45,207 nucleotides of DNA, taken from the NCBI GenBank assembly GCA_964454335.1, contig CAYVVT010000021.1, positions 1 through 45,207 of the forward strand, in the 5' to 3' direction. This document shows, one piece after another, positions 7,731-16,531 of the stretch (positions are counted from its first letter, which is position 1; each line of letters starts with the position of its first letter). Under the pieces are notes generated by a model, which was given only the letters and a program-made list of their open reading frames with translations, searched no databases and was not told where the DNA came from. The position numbers and the translations under genes were made by a program. This DNA comes from CAYVVT01 sp964454335 (GTDB lineage: Bacteria; Fidelibacterota; UBA8477; JABMPR01).

Positions 7731-9179
7731 ATGAAACCACTCACGATCAGACACGCATTGCAGATCATCCTGATCCTTGGATCAGTCACATCTCTCCAGG
7801 CGCAGCTCATCTCCCTGAAGACCATTCCCGTGGCAACGGGTGACCAGTTCCTCATCTTTCCCAGTCAGAATGTGGGTATGGGCGGTGTGTCCGTAAGTTT
7901 GGCCGACACTCTGCTGGATCCCTGGATCGTGCCCAGCCGCGGTTCAGCCATCACCGGGATGCACCTTTCCAGCGCACCGGTGTACTATCGTATCGCCAAT
8001 GGGGATGGGGATGCCCGATCAATGCCCTTCTCCCTGCAATGGAGTGAAAACAAATGGTTCGGCGGTGCCTCCCTGGCCATCCAGGCCCTGGCCTCTGATG
8101 ACAATTCTACACTGTTCGTACCTGGTGGACGAACACTCAGTGGAAACATCTCCGAAAACCGGTATTTTGCCGGTTTCATCGGAAGACGGTTGCCCTTCTT
8201 GAACAGGAATATCGCCGTGGGCGCTTACTGGGCCGATCTCATGGCCCTGGATGGGGTGGACCTGCTGTATTCCAACAGCCAGAAGATCGAACAGGAAGGG
8301 GATATCCTGGATCTGCGTCTCAGTCTCTCCCATGAGCGCCAGGACGGCGTCCGCAAGGAGATCCTGCTGCTGCGGAACGAGATCGACATGCTGCATGAGG
8401 TTACCTATTGGGATTGGGGCTGGGAGCGACCTGGTGAGCGTGTGGAGCGGAATCTGGATCATACCATCACCCTGGGTCTGCACAGCACTTACCGGGCACC
8501 CTTGAAGGAGGCCGGCTGGCATTATGGCGCCGTCTTCACAGCGAACCGCAAGAGCCATCCCAAGATCCCCAATTACGAGATCATGAACATTCCCAGGGAT
8601 CCCGGGAATACCACAGGATTCAATATCGGCGGCGGGATATCGAAGAGTGGCGAGTTCACCACATTCGGCATCGACTTCATCTACGAGCCCATCTGGAGTA
8701 ACACCTGGGCCGAGGCGGACACCTATATCGTCAACATGCAGGATCAGCTCATCCGTCCCGGGGACAAGACCGTGGAGAATGATTTTGAATTCTCGAACTG
8801 GATCATGCGCACGGGTCTGCGCTGGGAGAATACGGACAAGGCCTTCCAGCTGGGGATCCAGATGCGTACGATCCATTACTGGCTGGATCAGACAGACTAT
8901 ATCACGGTGACCGATCGGATTCAGGAGGAATACTGGGCTGAATGGACCACCAGCTGGGGCGTAGTCCTGAAATATCCTGAATTCGTCATCAGGTACACCG
9001 GCCGGACAACGATGGGCACAGGAAGGCCGGGCGTTGAGACCCGCTGGATCTGGTTCGGTGGATTTGAAGATGCCAACACCAGTGGAGATTTCATTATCGC
9101 TCCCAGCGACGATCTCACGTTGCGGGAAGCACGGGTGATGACACATCAATTGAGTATCTCACTGCCGATCGGATTATAG
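7731..9179 (+). CDS. Probable outer-membrane beta-barrel protein, PorV/FadL-like beginning
   Basis: 482 residues with a signal peptide (residues 1-25, ending LQAQ). The early mature segment FPSQNVGMGGVSVSLADT resembles the opening strand of PorV/UPF0164 and FadL-type proteins, where a glycine-rich GMGG stretch precedes the barrel. The remainder alternates as amphipathic strands with many Trp/Tyr girdle residues. A purine-rich AGAGGA site lies about 8 bp upstream of the ATG. A role in the outer membrane is inferred; substrate and partners are unknown. A 376-codon antisense frame opposite this gene is a compositional shadow. Confidence 0.65.
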   Translation: MKPLTIRHALQIILILGSVTSLQAQLISLKTIPVATGDQFLIFPSQNVGMGGVSVSLADTLLDPWIVPSRGSAITGMHLSSAPVYYRIANGDGDARSMPFSLQWSENKWFGGASLAIQALASDDNSTLFVPGGRTLSGNISENRYFAGFIGRRLPFLNRNIAVGAYWADLMALDGVDLLYSNSQKIEQEGDILDLRLSLSHERQDGVRKEILLLRNEIDMLHEVTYWDWGWERPGERVERNLDHTITLGLHSTYRAPLKEAGWHYGAVFTANRKSHPKIPNYEIMNIPRDPGNTTGFNIGGGISKSGEFTTFGIDFIYEPIWSNTWAEADTYIVNMQDQLIRPGDKTVENDFEFSNWIMRTGLRWENTDKAFQLGIQMRTIHYWLDQTDYITVTDRIQEEYWAEWTTSWGVVLKYPEFVIRYTGRTTMGTGRPGVETRWIWFGGFEDANTSGDFIIAPSDDLTLREARVMTHQLSISLPIGL

Positions 9180-9214
9180 AACGGAACCACGGGGCCTCAT
9201 TTCCTCTCAGAGGC

Positions 9215-9238
9215 ATTGGATTGTCCATTGGATAGTCC
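9215..9238. repeat. Tandem 12-bp direct repeat in the region upstream of the KDPG aldolase gene
   Basis: ATTGGATTGTCC (9215-9226) is followed immediately by ATTGGATAGTCC (9227-9238), with one mismatch. ACGGGG (9189-9194) and CCCCGT (9243-9248) flank it as weak complementary arms. This could be a regulator half-site pair or part of a terminator after 9179; the 9180-9438 gap holds nothing else I can name. Confidence 0.3.
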
Positions 9239-9438
9239 GTGCCCCCGTAGCAGATCTACGATTCTTATCACAGACTAAGCATTCGGGCTCATTCTACCTC
9301 ACTGTCTGAATGCAATCAAACCACCTGGATCTGTCAACGAACAATGGAATATTGGTTCAACGTCTATATTCATTAACATTGTTCTCGATACGATCGGAAT
9401 TACACAAATCAGCTGACATGGGTGAAGGAGTTGCACAA

Positions 9439-10089
9439 ATGAGGTCACGAGAAGCAGTCTACGCAAGGATTGTGGAAGCTGGGATCCTGGCCGTCATTCG
9501 ATTGGAAGATTCTAGTAAAGCCAAACCTATTGCTGATGCCCTGCTGGCTGGTGGTCTGGCAAACATGGAGATCACATTCACCACTCCGGGCGCTCTGGAT
9601 ATCATTCAGGGCCTGGCAAGTGAACACCAGGGTGATTTCCTTGTTGGTGCTGGTACAGTCATTGATCCTGGACAGGCCAAAAAGGCAATTGCAGCAGGAG
9701 CTGAATATCTGGTGAGCCCCGTGTGCAACTTGGATATTATCGATGTTGCCCATGAACACCAGAAAGTGGCCGTGATAGGGGCCTTCACACCCACAGAGAT
9801 ACTTAGAGCCTGGGAGGCCGGCGCTGATCTGGTGAAGGTATTCCCGGCCACAGCACTGGGTCCACAGTATTTTCGGGACCTCAAGGGACCGCTTCCCCGG
9901 ATTAAGTTTGTTCCAACTGGTGGAGTTTCTCTTGAGAATGCTATAGAATTTATCAAAGCCGGTGCTGAATGCATTGGCGTTGGGGGGGCTCTTCTGAACG
10001 AAACGATGATCGCAGATGAGGACTGGAAAGGCCTGACAAGCCTGGCACGAGAATTTGTCCATGCTGTCAAGCAGGCACGCAGGTCATAG
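9439..10089 (+). CDS. eda: 2-dehydro-3-deoxy-phosphogluconate (KDPG) aldolase
   Basis: 216 residues from the ATG at 9439, which has GAAGGAG eight bases upstream; longer in-frame starts would add a non-conserved tail. It cleaves 2-keto-3-deoxy-6-phosphogluconate to pyruvate and glyceraldehyde-3-phosphate in the cytosol. Family signatures are complete: Arg21 in AVIR, Glu44 in MEITFTTP, the GAGTV phosphate loop and Schiff-base Lys133 in LVKVFPA, plus the TGGV and GVGGAL phosphate-binding turns. The length fits the ~210-residue family. KDG kinase follows 13 bp downstream and mannonate dehydratase comes next, so the three form a catabolic operon ending in this reaction. Confidence 0.95.
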   Translation: MRSREAVYARIVEAGILAVIRLEDSSKAKPIADALLAGGLANMEITFTTPGALDIIQGLASEHQGDFLVGAGTVIDPGQAKKAIAAGAEYLVSPVCNLDIIDVAHEHQKVAVIGAFTPTEILRAWEAGADLVKVFPATALGPQYFRDLKGPLPRIKFVPTGGVSLENAIEFIKAGAECIGVGGALLNETMIADEDWKGLTSLAREFVHAVKQARRS

Positions 10090-10102
10090 AGGGGATCGAT
10101 CA

Positions 10103-11128
10103 ATGGCTTCAAAAATCGTCACTTTCGGGGAGATCATGCTGCGATTGGCCCCACTGAACCAGGAACGCTTCGTGCAGGCCGGCCAGCTGAAGGCCCATTT
10201 CGGAGGGGGCGAGGCTAATGTCGCTGTTTCCCTGGCACAATTTGGTCATGAGGTCTGGTTTGTGACCCGCCTGCCACGACATCTAATTGGTGACTCTGCC
10301 CTGAACGCTGTACGCAAGTTAAACGTGAACGCTGAATATATCTTACGAGGCGGTATCCGGCTGGGAATCTACTATCTTGAGAATGGGGCTTCCATCCGTC
10401 CCTCCGGGGTTATTTATGATCGGACCGGATCAGCCATCTCAGAAGCCAAATCTGGCGATTTTGACTGGGAGAACATTTTCACTGACAAGGACTGGTTTCA
10501 TATTACAGGTATTACTCCGGCACTCTCAAGAGGTTGTGCGGAATTGACGCTCGAAGCCGTCCGGCAGGCCAAAACATCAGGGCTTAAAGTGAGCTGTGAT
10601 CTGAACTACCGCGGGAAACTCTGGTCAAGAGAAGCTGCCAGGGAAACCATGAGCAATGTCGTGGGCTTCGTCGACCTGATCATTGCCAATGAAGAAGACG
10701 CTACAGACGTCTTTGGTATCTCGCTTGAACGATCAGATGTTCAACAAGGCCAGCTCGATCCGGATGACTATGGATCAGTCGCTAAACAATTGATGGACTT
10801 CAGCTCAGCAGATCGGGTAGCCATTACGCTTCGTGAAAGCATCAGCGCTTCTGAGAATGGCTGGTCGGCGTTGCTGTACGATGGAGAGAATTGCCTTACC
10901 TCCCGGAGGTATCACATCCAGGTAGTTGACCGCGTGGGAAGTGGTGATGCATTCTGTGCTGGATTGATCCATGGACATTGTTCAGGTTGGGATAATCAGG
11001 CAATGATTGACTTTGCTACCGCTGCCTCTGCACTCAAGCAGACCATTCACGGCGATTTCAATCTGGTCTCGGAGGCGGAAGTCCAGAAGCTGGTCGATGG
11101 TGACCTTTCCGGAAGGATTCAGCGTTGA
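10103..11128 (+). CDS. kdgK: 2-keto-3-deoxygluconate kinase (PfkB family)
   Basis: 341 residues from the ATG at 10103, preceded by GAGGGG. It phosphorylates 2-keto-3-deoxygluconate with ATP to give the substrate of the adjacent aldolase. The fold is ribokinase/PfkB: start motif TFGEIMLRLAP, substrate segment FGGGEANVAVSLAQFG (PfkB signature 1) and the anion-hole/catalytic motif RVGSGDAFCAG with Asp282 (signature 2). The closeness to eda and a mannonate dehydratase makes KDG the best substrate, although related sugar kinases share these motifs. Gene order eda-kdgK-uxuA places the last pathway step first. Confidence 0.9.
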   Translation: MASKIVTFGEIMLRLAPLNQERFVQAGQLKAHFGGGEANVAVSLAQFGHEVWFVTRLPRHLIGDSALNAVRKLNVNAEYILRGGIRLGIYYLENGASIRPSGVIYDRTGSAISEAKSGDFDWENIFTDKDWFHITGITPALSRGCAELTLEAVRQAKTSGLKVSCDLNYRGKLWSREAARETMSNVVGFVDLIIANEEDATDVFGISLERSDVQQGQLDPDDYGSVAKQLMDFSSADRVAITLRESISASENGWSALLYDGENCLTSRRYHIQVVDRVGSGDAFCAGLIHGHCSGWDNQAMIDFATAASALKQTIHGDFNLVSEAEVQKLVDGDLSGRIQR

Positions 11129-11163
11129 TAAGTATAAGATCCGATCTATAAGGGCAGATGGTT

Positions 11164-12228
11164 ATGTATCCAGCCTTTAGATGGTTCGGTCCTTCTGATC
11201 CCATTCCTCTGAACCACATTCGACAGATCCCGGGTGTGAAGGACATTGTCGGATCGTTGTTTGAGATCCCTGTGGGTGCAGTCTGGCCGCTTGAGACAAT
11301 TCGGGACCTGAAGCAAACCGTCGAAGACGCTGGTCTGAGACTCAGCGTCATTGAGAGTATACCGGTTCATGAGAATATCAAGCTCGGTCGCAACGACCGG
11401 GATACGTTGATTGAGAATTACTGCTTGAGCGTGCGCAACATGGGCACACTCGGGATACCCGTACTCTGCTACAATTTCATGCCTGTATTCGACTGGGTGC
11501 GGACGGATCTGGCACACGAACAGAAGGATGGTGCCACGGTTCTGGAGTATGATGAGGATCAACTGGCCGGGCTCGATCTATCCAGCGGTACACCGGATAT
11601 GCCGGCCTGGGTCAGATACTCAGCCGCGGAATTGCAGGAACTATTGGAGGCGTATCGCCAGATTACAACCGAGCAGCTCTGGGAAAACCTGGCTTATTTC
11701 CTTGAGCGCGTGATCCCTGTTGCGGAATCGGCGGGTGTCAAAATGGCAATCCATCCTGATGATCCCCCCTGGTCCGTGTTTGGCCTTCCTCGCATCATCA
11801 ATGGTCATGGAGGGCTTCAACACCTCATCGATATCGTCGACTCACCTTCAAACGGCATCACCCTGTGTACCGGATCCCTGGGTGCTGATCCAGATTTTGA
11901 CGTGGTGACGGCGGCCCATGAATTCGGTCGGCAGGACCGGATTAATTTTGTCCACTTGCGGAACGTAAAACATGAAAGCCGCACCCGATTCCATGAGAGT
12001 CCGCATCCTTCAGCCCATGGAGAACTGGACATGCATGCCATCATGAAAACGCTGCATCGACAGGATTATTCCGGGCCACTGCGACCTGACCACGGTCGGA
12101 TGATCTGGGATGAAAAGGGAATACCGGGATATGGTCTATATGACCGTGCCCTGGGACTGATGTATCTCCAAGGCCTCTGGGAAGCCATCGAAAAGGACTC
12201 TTCGTCTACAGATAGAGCTGGTGGATGA
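11164..12228 (+). CDS. uxuA: D-mannonate dehydratase
   Basis: 354 residues from the ATG at 11164; an in-frame ATG at 11158 is only 3 bp from the AGGG site, and MYPAFRWFG matches the usual family start. It dehydrates D-mannonate to 2-keto-3-deoxygluconate. Family marks are the RWFGPSDPIPL opening, CYNFMPVFDW, the metal-site segment MAIHPDDPPW, the TGSLGADP loop, FVHLRNV and the closing RPDHGRMIW with PGYGLYDRA. This is the UxuA TIM-barrel family, not the enolase-superfamily type. No UxuB-type fructuronate reductase is present, which leaves the source of mannonate open. A zinc dehydrogenase 3.3 kb downstream is one candidate. Confidence 0.95.
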   Translation: MYPAFRWFGPSDPIPLNHIRQIPGVKDIVGSLFEIPVGAVWPLETIRDLKQTVEDAGLRLSVIESIPVHENIKLGRNDRDTLIENYCLSVRNMGTLGIPVLCYNFMPVFDWVRTDLAHEQKDGATVLEYDEDQLAGLDLSSGTPDMPAWVRYSAAELQELLEAYRQITTEQLWENLAYFLERVIPVAESAGVKMAIHPDDPPWSVFGLPRIINGHGGLQHLIDIVDSPSNGITLCTGSLGADPDFDVVTAAHEFGRQDRINFVHLRNVKHESRTRFHESPHPSAHGELDMHAIMKTLHRQDYSGPLRPDHGRMIWDEKGIPGYGLYDRALGLMYLQGLWEAIEKDSSSTDRAGG

Positions 12229-12241
12229 TCAGATCCGCCAG
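12218..12241. terminator. Hairpin at the end of the uxuA operon
   Basis: CTGGTGGAT (12218-12226) pairs with ATCCGCCAG (12233-12241) across a 6-base loop, with one G-U type mismatch. It overlaps the uxuA stop codon and lies between convergent genes, so it could end transcription on either strand. There is no U-tract. Confidence 0.35.
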
Positions 12242-12251
12242 ACGACCCGTT

Positions 12252-14300
12252 TCATTTCAACAGGCAGATCTTTTGATTCACACTACTGCTCTCATTTCGA
12301 GCAGTGACAATGTACACGCCCGCAGGCATCGCTTTTCCCTGCGAGTTGAACCCATTCCAGCTCAGTGGGAATATCCCACGAACGTATTGGTCCCCAGTCA
12401 ATTCAGTTACGAGGGAACCTGACAGGGTATAGATACTGACAGATACGGATCCCGGATCAGTCACACGAAGCTCGAAATGGGTTGAAGCATTAAAGGGATT
12501 CGGGTAATTGGAGCTTAATTGAAGGTCCCGGGGGTAATGCAGGTTTTGATCTACCTCTATGGAACTGGGTTCAAAGGGCGTTCCCAGGGTCCAGATGGAC
12601 TCCTCAATATTTGCATGGATGCCGTGTGGCCCCAGGTCCGGCAATACGGTGCCTGAGCCCTCGTTCATATTCCAGTATGCCACTAGTCCAGGTTCAGCGC
12701 CAGTCAATTCTCCAGACATGCATTCCTGGATATCGGTTTCTGAGAGTGCCTGGTCCCAGACAGAAATATCATCGAGAATGCCGTCAAAATGATGGATAAA
12801 GCCAATGGCTCCCAGGGTGAAGGGTTCTGACTGATTATCAGCAAGTGCGCCATTTGCCGGGATGATGGTGGTGAGGTCCTAGACCTCGCCATTGATATAG
12901 ATGTTGAGATTGCTGTTCGAGGCATCATAGGTCACACCGATATGCAGCCAGTTGTCCAGCCAGATACTGTTCAACTCGGATTGATGAAAACTGGGTGTAC
13001 CCGACGAGTGGTTCAACTTCACGAAGACGCAATGCTGATCACTGCCGGCTGCGTCCTCACTGATCATGATATTGAACGCGGCCTTGCTGATGATTCCGCC
13101 TCCGTAGACGGCATCCTCCCCCCAGCCCAGGGGATGGATCCAGGCAGCCACTGAGAAATCATCCTGAAGATTGGCTAAGCTCGCACTGTCACTGGCAACC
13201 CGGGCATTCGAGCCATTGAAGAACAGTCCTGCGGAACCCTCCTCAAATACGTGAATGTATCGCTCACGCAACAGGGATGATGATCCCGCAGCGTTTGTGA
13301 TGTTGAAATTCACACTGTAGATCCCGGCTTGGGTATAGGTCCAGTCAGGAGCAGGATCAGTGAGATCGATGATGTCGTCAGCCTGGAAATCCCAATCCCA
13401 GTGGGTGGCCGTGGGTAACGCGTAAGAATCATCTGAAAATTGTACCTCCAAGGGTGCTGCTCCAGAGATCGGTTCTGCTGAGAAACTCGCAGCCAGATAT
13501 TCTGACGGGAGGGGCATGAGGATCACGGAGTCTTCGTCAAAAAGGGGAATGGCCAGAATGCCATCCCGGCGATTGACTGAAAGATTTGCTACACCTGAGC
13601 TGCCCTGGAACACCGTAAGGGGAGGATGGGTGTAGATGGGATTGTACATGTGCACGGCGTTGCTGTTCCAACTGGACATATAGAGATTTCCGGCGGCATC
13701 CTGGGCCAGGCCGTCAAAACCACCGATGCCGGTCTCGATGACGGGATAGATCGTTGAATCCGCTGCATCGATACCCCAGAGGACCGTACTCCCATTGTAG
13801 GTGCAGAATAGCAGGCGGTCATTCACATCGTCATGGATGATGTCCTGCGGGGATCCGGGGAAGGCGTCCTGAACGTAGGGCCAGACAGTATGATCACTAA
13901 GCCGTATCCGATAGATGATGCCGTTGTATTCCAACACATAGAGGTGGCCTTCATGATACAGCAATCCGTCCAGTTGCTGGATACCTGAGATATGGATATT
14001 GTCCAGCACATTGCCAGACGCAAGATCGATGAAGGTCACCGAGGTTCCAGTAGACACGAACAGCGTATCCCCCTGGATATCAAAACTCAGGCAGTGAGGC
14101 ACATTATCCCGAAACAGGGTCTGATTCCCATCCATATCGATGGCTACCAGGCGATTGTTGTAGAAACTGGAGACGATGTAGCGGTCACGGGGCTCATCCA
14201 GCATGATGCATTCCGGTCCTGACAGCAGGTTCTGGCCGTATATGATCGCTGGTGCGAGAATGAGAAAGACTTTGGATCGCAGGTCCCTGAATATGTTCAT
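12252..14300 (-). pseudogene. Secreted beta-propeller/PKD/LamG/sorting-domain protein, interrupted by an in-frame TAG
   Basis: One continuous minus-strand frame of 683 codons contains a single internal TAG at 12879-12881. Residues before it (473): signal peptide, a beta-propeller of NHL/SMP-30 type (about 25-270), a PKD domain (about 275-355, with the WDWDFQ core), and the first part of a LamG domain. After the TAG the same frame continues with the rest of LamG (FDGILDDISVWDQALS, then VAYWNM) and a full C-terminal sorting domain (NYPNPFNASTHFEL to QKICLLK). Both halves are conserved, so the interruption is recent, a polymorphism or a base error. Without readthrough the product would lack its sorting domain. 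Likely role when intact: extracellular binding protein. Confidence 0.85.
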
Positions 14301-14557
14301 GTTCCCCTCCTTCAGTGGACAGATGTATCAGGAGCTGAAGTTACCAGCAGGATTCTGACCGCGAACTGCATTCGCATCAGAGGTAAATGGGTTATACGAA
14401 CGGCATAGTGGGGGAATGAACGGTTACTGCTGATGCAGGGATCTGATATTCTGATTGGAAGCCAGGCGAATCATATCTGTGCTTGAGTAGCTTCAGTCCT
14501 TCGTGTAGCTTAATAAATAATATTCCATCGAGTCACAATGCACATAGAGGAATTTGT

Positions 14558-15526
14558 ATGAACTATACCCATCTTGGCCGGTCAGGACTTGAGGTCAGCC
14601 GCCTCTGCCTGGGCACCATGAATTTTGGTCCCCATACCAGTGAGGAAGACAGTTTCAGGATCATGGATGCGGCACTGGATGCCGGGATCAATTTTTTTGA
14701 TACCGCCAATGTCTATGGCTGGAAAACCGGTGAAGGGATCACTGAGCAGATCATCGGGCGCTGGCTGGAGCAGGGCGGTCGGCGGGATCGCATCGTCCTG
14801 GCCACCAAGGTATACGGGAAGATGGGTGCAGGTGTCAATGACCGACGGTTGTCTGCCTATCATATACGCCATGCATGTGACGAGAGTCTCAAGCGTATGA
14901 AGACGGATCATATTGATCTCTACCAGATGCATCACATTGATCGATCCACCCCCTGGGAGGAGATCTGGCAGGCTATGGAAGTGCTTGTTCAGCAGGGTAA
15001 GGTGCTATATGTGGGCAGCAGCAACTTTGCTGCGATCCATCTGGTCCAGGCCCAGTATGAAGCGGCAAAGCGAAATTTCATGGGCTTGATCTCGGAGCAG
15101 AGCCTGTACAACCTGCATACCCGTGACATCGAAATGGAACTTGTCCCGGCCTGTCTGGAATATGGCATCGGGATCCTCCCCTGGAGCCCACTGGCCAGTG
15201 GGCTGCTTACCGGCAATCACGATAAGAAGGATGCCGTACGCAGCCGGGAGGGACGGAACATGGAACTCGCAAAAAAAATTGGTGATCAGCTGGACAAATA
15301 CTTGGCCCTCTGCGCAGATCTAGGTCATGCTCCTGCTGAGGTTGCGTTATCCTGGTTGCTGCACATGCCCGGAGTCACCGCACCTATCATCGGCCCCCGG
15401 ACAATGGCCCAACTGGAGAGTGGATTGAGATCCCTGGAGATCGACCTGGATCGTGACAGCTTGCAGCAACTTGACGAGATCTGGCCTGGACCCGGAGGTG
15501 TCGCACCAGAAGCCTATGCCTGGTGA
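14558..15526 (+). CDS. Aldo/keto reductase
   Basis: 322 residues from the ATG at 14558, with AGAGG 7 bp upstream; a 25-codon upstream extension is not conserved-looking. It is an NADPH-dependent (alpha/beta)8 oxidoreductase. The catalytic tetrad is visible as Asp48 and Tyr53 (FFDTANVYG), Lys84 (ATKVYG) and His125 (LYQMHHID). The cofactor region is IIGPRTMAQLES near the C-terminus. It resembles the YajO/general-stress-protein-69 branch with broad aldehyde or sugar specificity. The next gene, a zinc dehydrogenase, starts 9 bp after the stop and a glycosidase follows with no gap, so sugar oxidation or reduction is the likely role. The exact substrate cannot be read from the sequence. Confidence 0.9.
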   Translation: MNYTHLGRSGLEVSRLCLGTMNFGPHTSEEDSFRIMDAALDAGINFFDTANVYGWKTGEGITEQIIGRWLEQGGRRDRIVLATKVYGKMGAGVNDRRLSAYHIRHACDESLKRMKTDHIDLYQMHHIDRSTPWEEIWQAMEVLVQQGKVLYVGSSNFAAIHLVQAQYEAAKRNFMGLISEQSLYNLHTRDIEMELVPACLEYGIGILPWSPLASGLLTGNHDKKDAVRSREGRNMELAKKIGDQLDKYLALCADLGHAPAEVALSWLLHMPGVTAPIIGPRTMAQLESGLRSLEIDLDRDSLQQLDEIWPGPGGVAPEAYAW

Positions 15527-15535
15527 TACTGCGCC

Positions 15536-16531
15536 ATGAAAGTCATCACGATCCATGCAAAGAACAGGATTACATTGGAGGACAGTACCGAACCTGTCCC
15601 TGATCCGAAAGAAATTCTAGTAGAAGTTATGGCCTCGGGGATCTGCGGGACAGATCTCCACATCGCCCAGGGGGAATACATGGGTTCATACCCGGTTATT
15701 CCCGGCCACGAATTCTCAGGCATTGTCCAGGAGGTCGGAGCGGGCGTGACAAGATTCGCCCCCGGGGACAGGGTGGCCATTGAACCCAATCTTTCCTGCG
15801 GGGAATGTGACTACTGTGAACAGGGAAGGATCAATCATTGCCGTAATTGGGAAGCCATCGGGGTGACCCGGCCAGGTGGTATGGCGGAGCTGGTTGTGGT
15901 TCCTGAAGCAGCAGCCTTCGATATTGGAGAATTACCCTTTGAACAAGCCGCGTTCATGGAACCATTATCCTGTATCCTGCATGGTTTTGAGAAATTGGCC
16001 CTCGCACTGGACCAGCGCGTCCTGCTCATGGGTGCAGGACCCATCGGCCTCATGTTCGCTCAGGTTCTGGTGGATGGAGGTGTGAACGATCTTCACATTC
16101 TTGAAAGACAATCTGCCAGACGGACCAGAGCGCATGAGGTCAGTACCGCAGTCATTGTCTCGGATAGTTCGAAACTCGTTCCTGAGAGTTTCGGTTTAGT
16201 GATCGATGCCACCGGTTCCATCGCCTTGATGAACCAAAGCCTGGATCTGGCGCGTAAAGGGGGCTCTATCATGCTTTTCGGGGTACCACCTATGGATGCC
16301 ACACTCAAGATAAGCGCCTTCCAGCTGTTCGAGAAAGGCCTGAGCCTGCATAGTTCCTTCACCTCGGTGCGGAATTCCACCCACGCACTGCAAATGCTGG
16401 CGGAAGATCGTGTGAAAGTTGCTGAATTGATCTCCCACCGCCTGCCCTTGACAGAATTCGAACATGGGATTGAGCTTCTGGGGCAGGGCGCTGAACAAGT
16501 CAGTAAAGTGATGATCTTACCCTGGAGCTGA
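15536..16531 (+). CDS. Zinc-dependent medium-chain dehydrogenase (sugar/polyol type)
   Basis: 331 residues. Catalytic zinc ligands are Cys37 (GICGTD), His58-Glu59 (PGHEF) and Glu142 region (FMEPLSC). The structural zinc loop has Cys88, Cys91, Cys94 and Cys102 in the usual spacing. The Rossmann motif GAGPIG follows. The family includes sorbitol, idonate/gulonate (RspB-like), arabinitol and threonine dehydrogenases. Being between an aldo/keto reductase and a glycosidase, and near uxuA, it may oxidise a hexose, polyol or hexonate and feed the mannonate/KDG route; this is inference. The gene is cotranscribed with both neighbours: 9 bp gap before it and TGA directly followed by ATG after it. Confidence 0.9.
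   Translation: MKVITIHAKNRITLEDSTEPVPDPKEILVEVMASGICGTDLHIAQGEYMGSYPVIPGHEFSGIVQEVGAGVTRFAPGDRVAIEPNLSCGECDYCEQGRINHCRNWEAIGVTRPGGMAELVVVPEAAAFDIGELPFEQAAFMEPLSCILHGFEKLALALDQRVLLMGAGPIGLMFAQVLVDGGVNDLHILERQSARRTRAHEVSTAVIVSDSSKLVPESFGLVIDATGSIALMNQSLDLARKGGSIMLFGVPPMDATLKISAFQLFEKGLSLHSSFTSVRNSTHALQMLAEDRVKVAELISHRLPLTEFEHGIELLGQGAEQVSKVMILPWS

Noticed and set aside
8019..9149. A 376-codon open frame on the minus strand opposite the barrel gene
   Set aside because: It is a compositional mirror of the plus-strand gene, has no recognisable domain or ribosome-binding site, and the plus-strand frame has a signal peptide and membrane-strand pattern.
12879..12881. TAG recoded as a sense codon
   Set aside because: Many genes in the window end in TAG at the expected protein length (for example at 7199, 19016-strand GH63 neighbour region, 24639 and 30620), so TAG acts as a stop.
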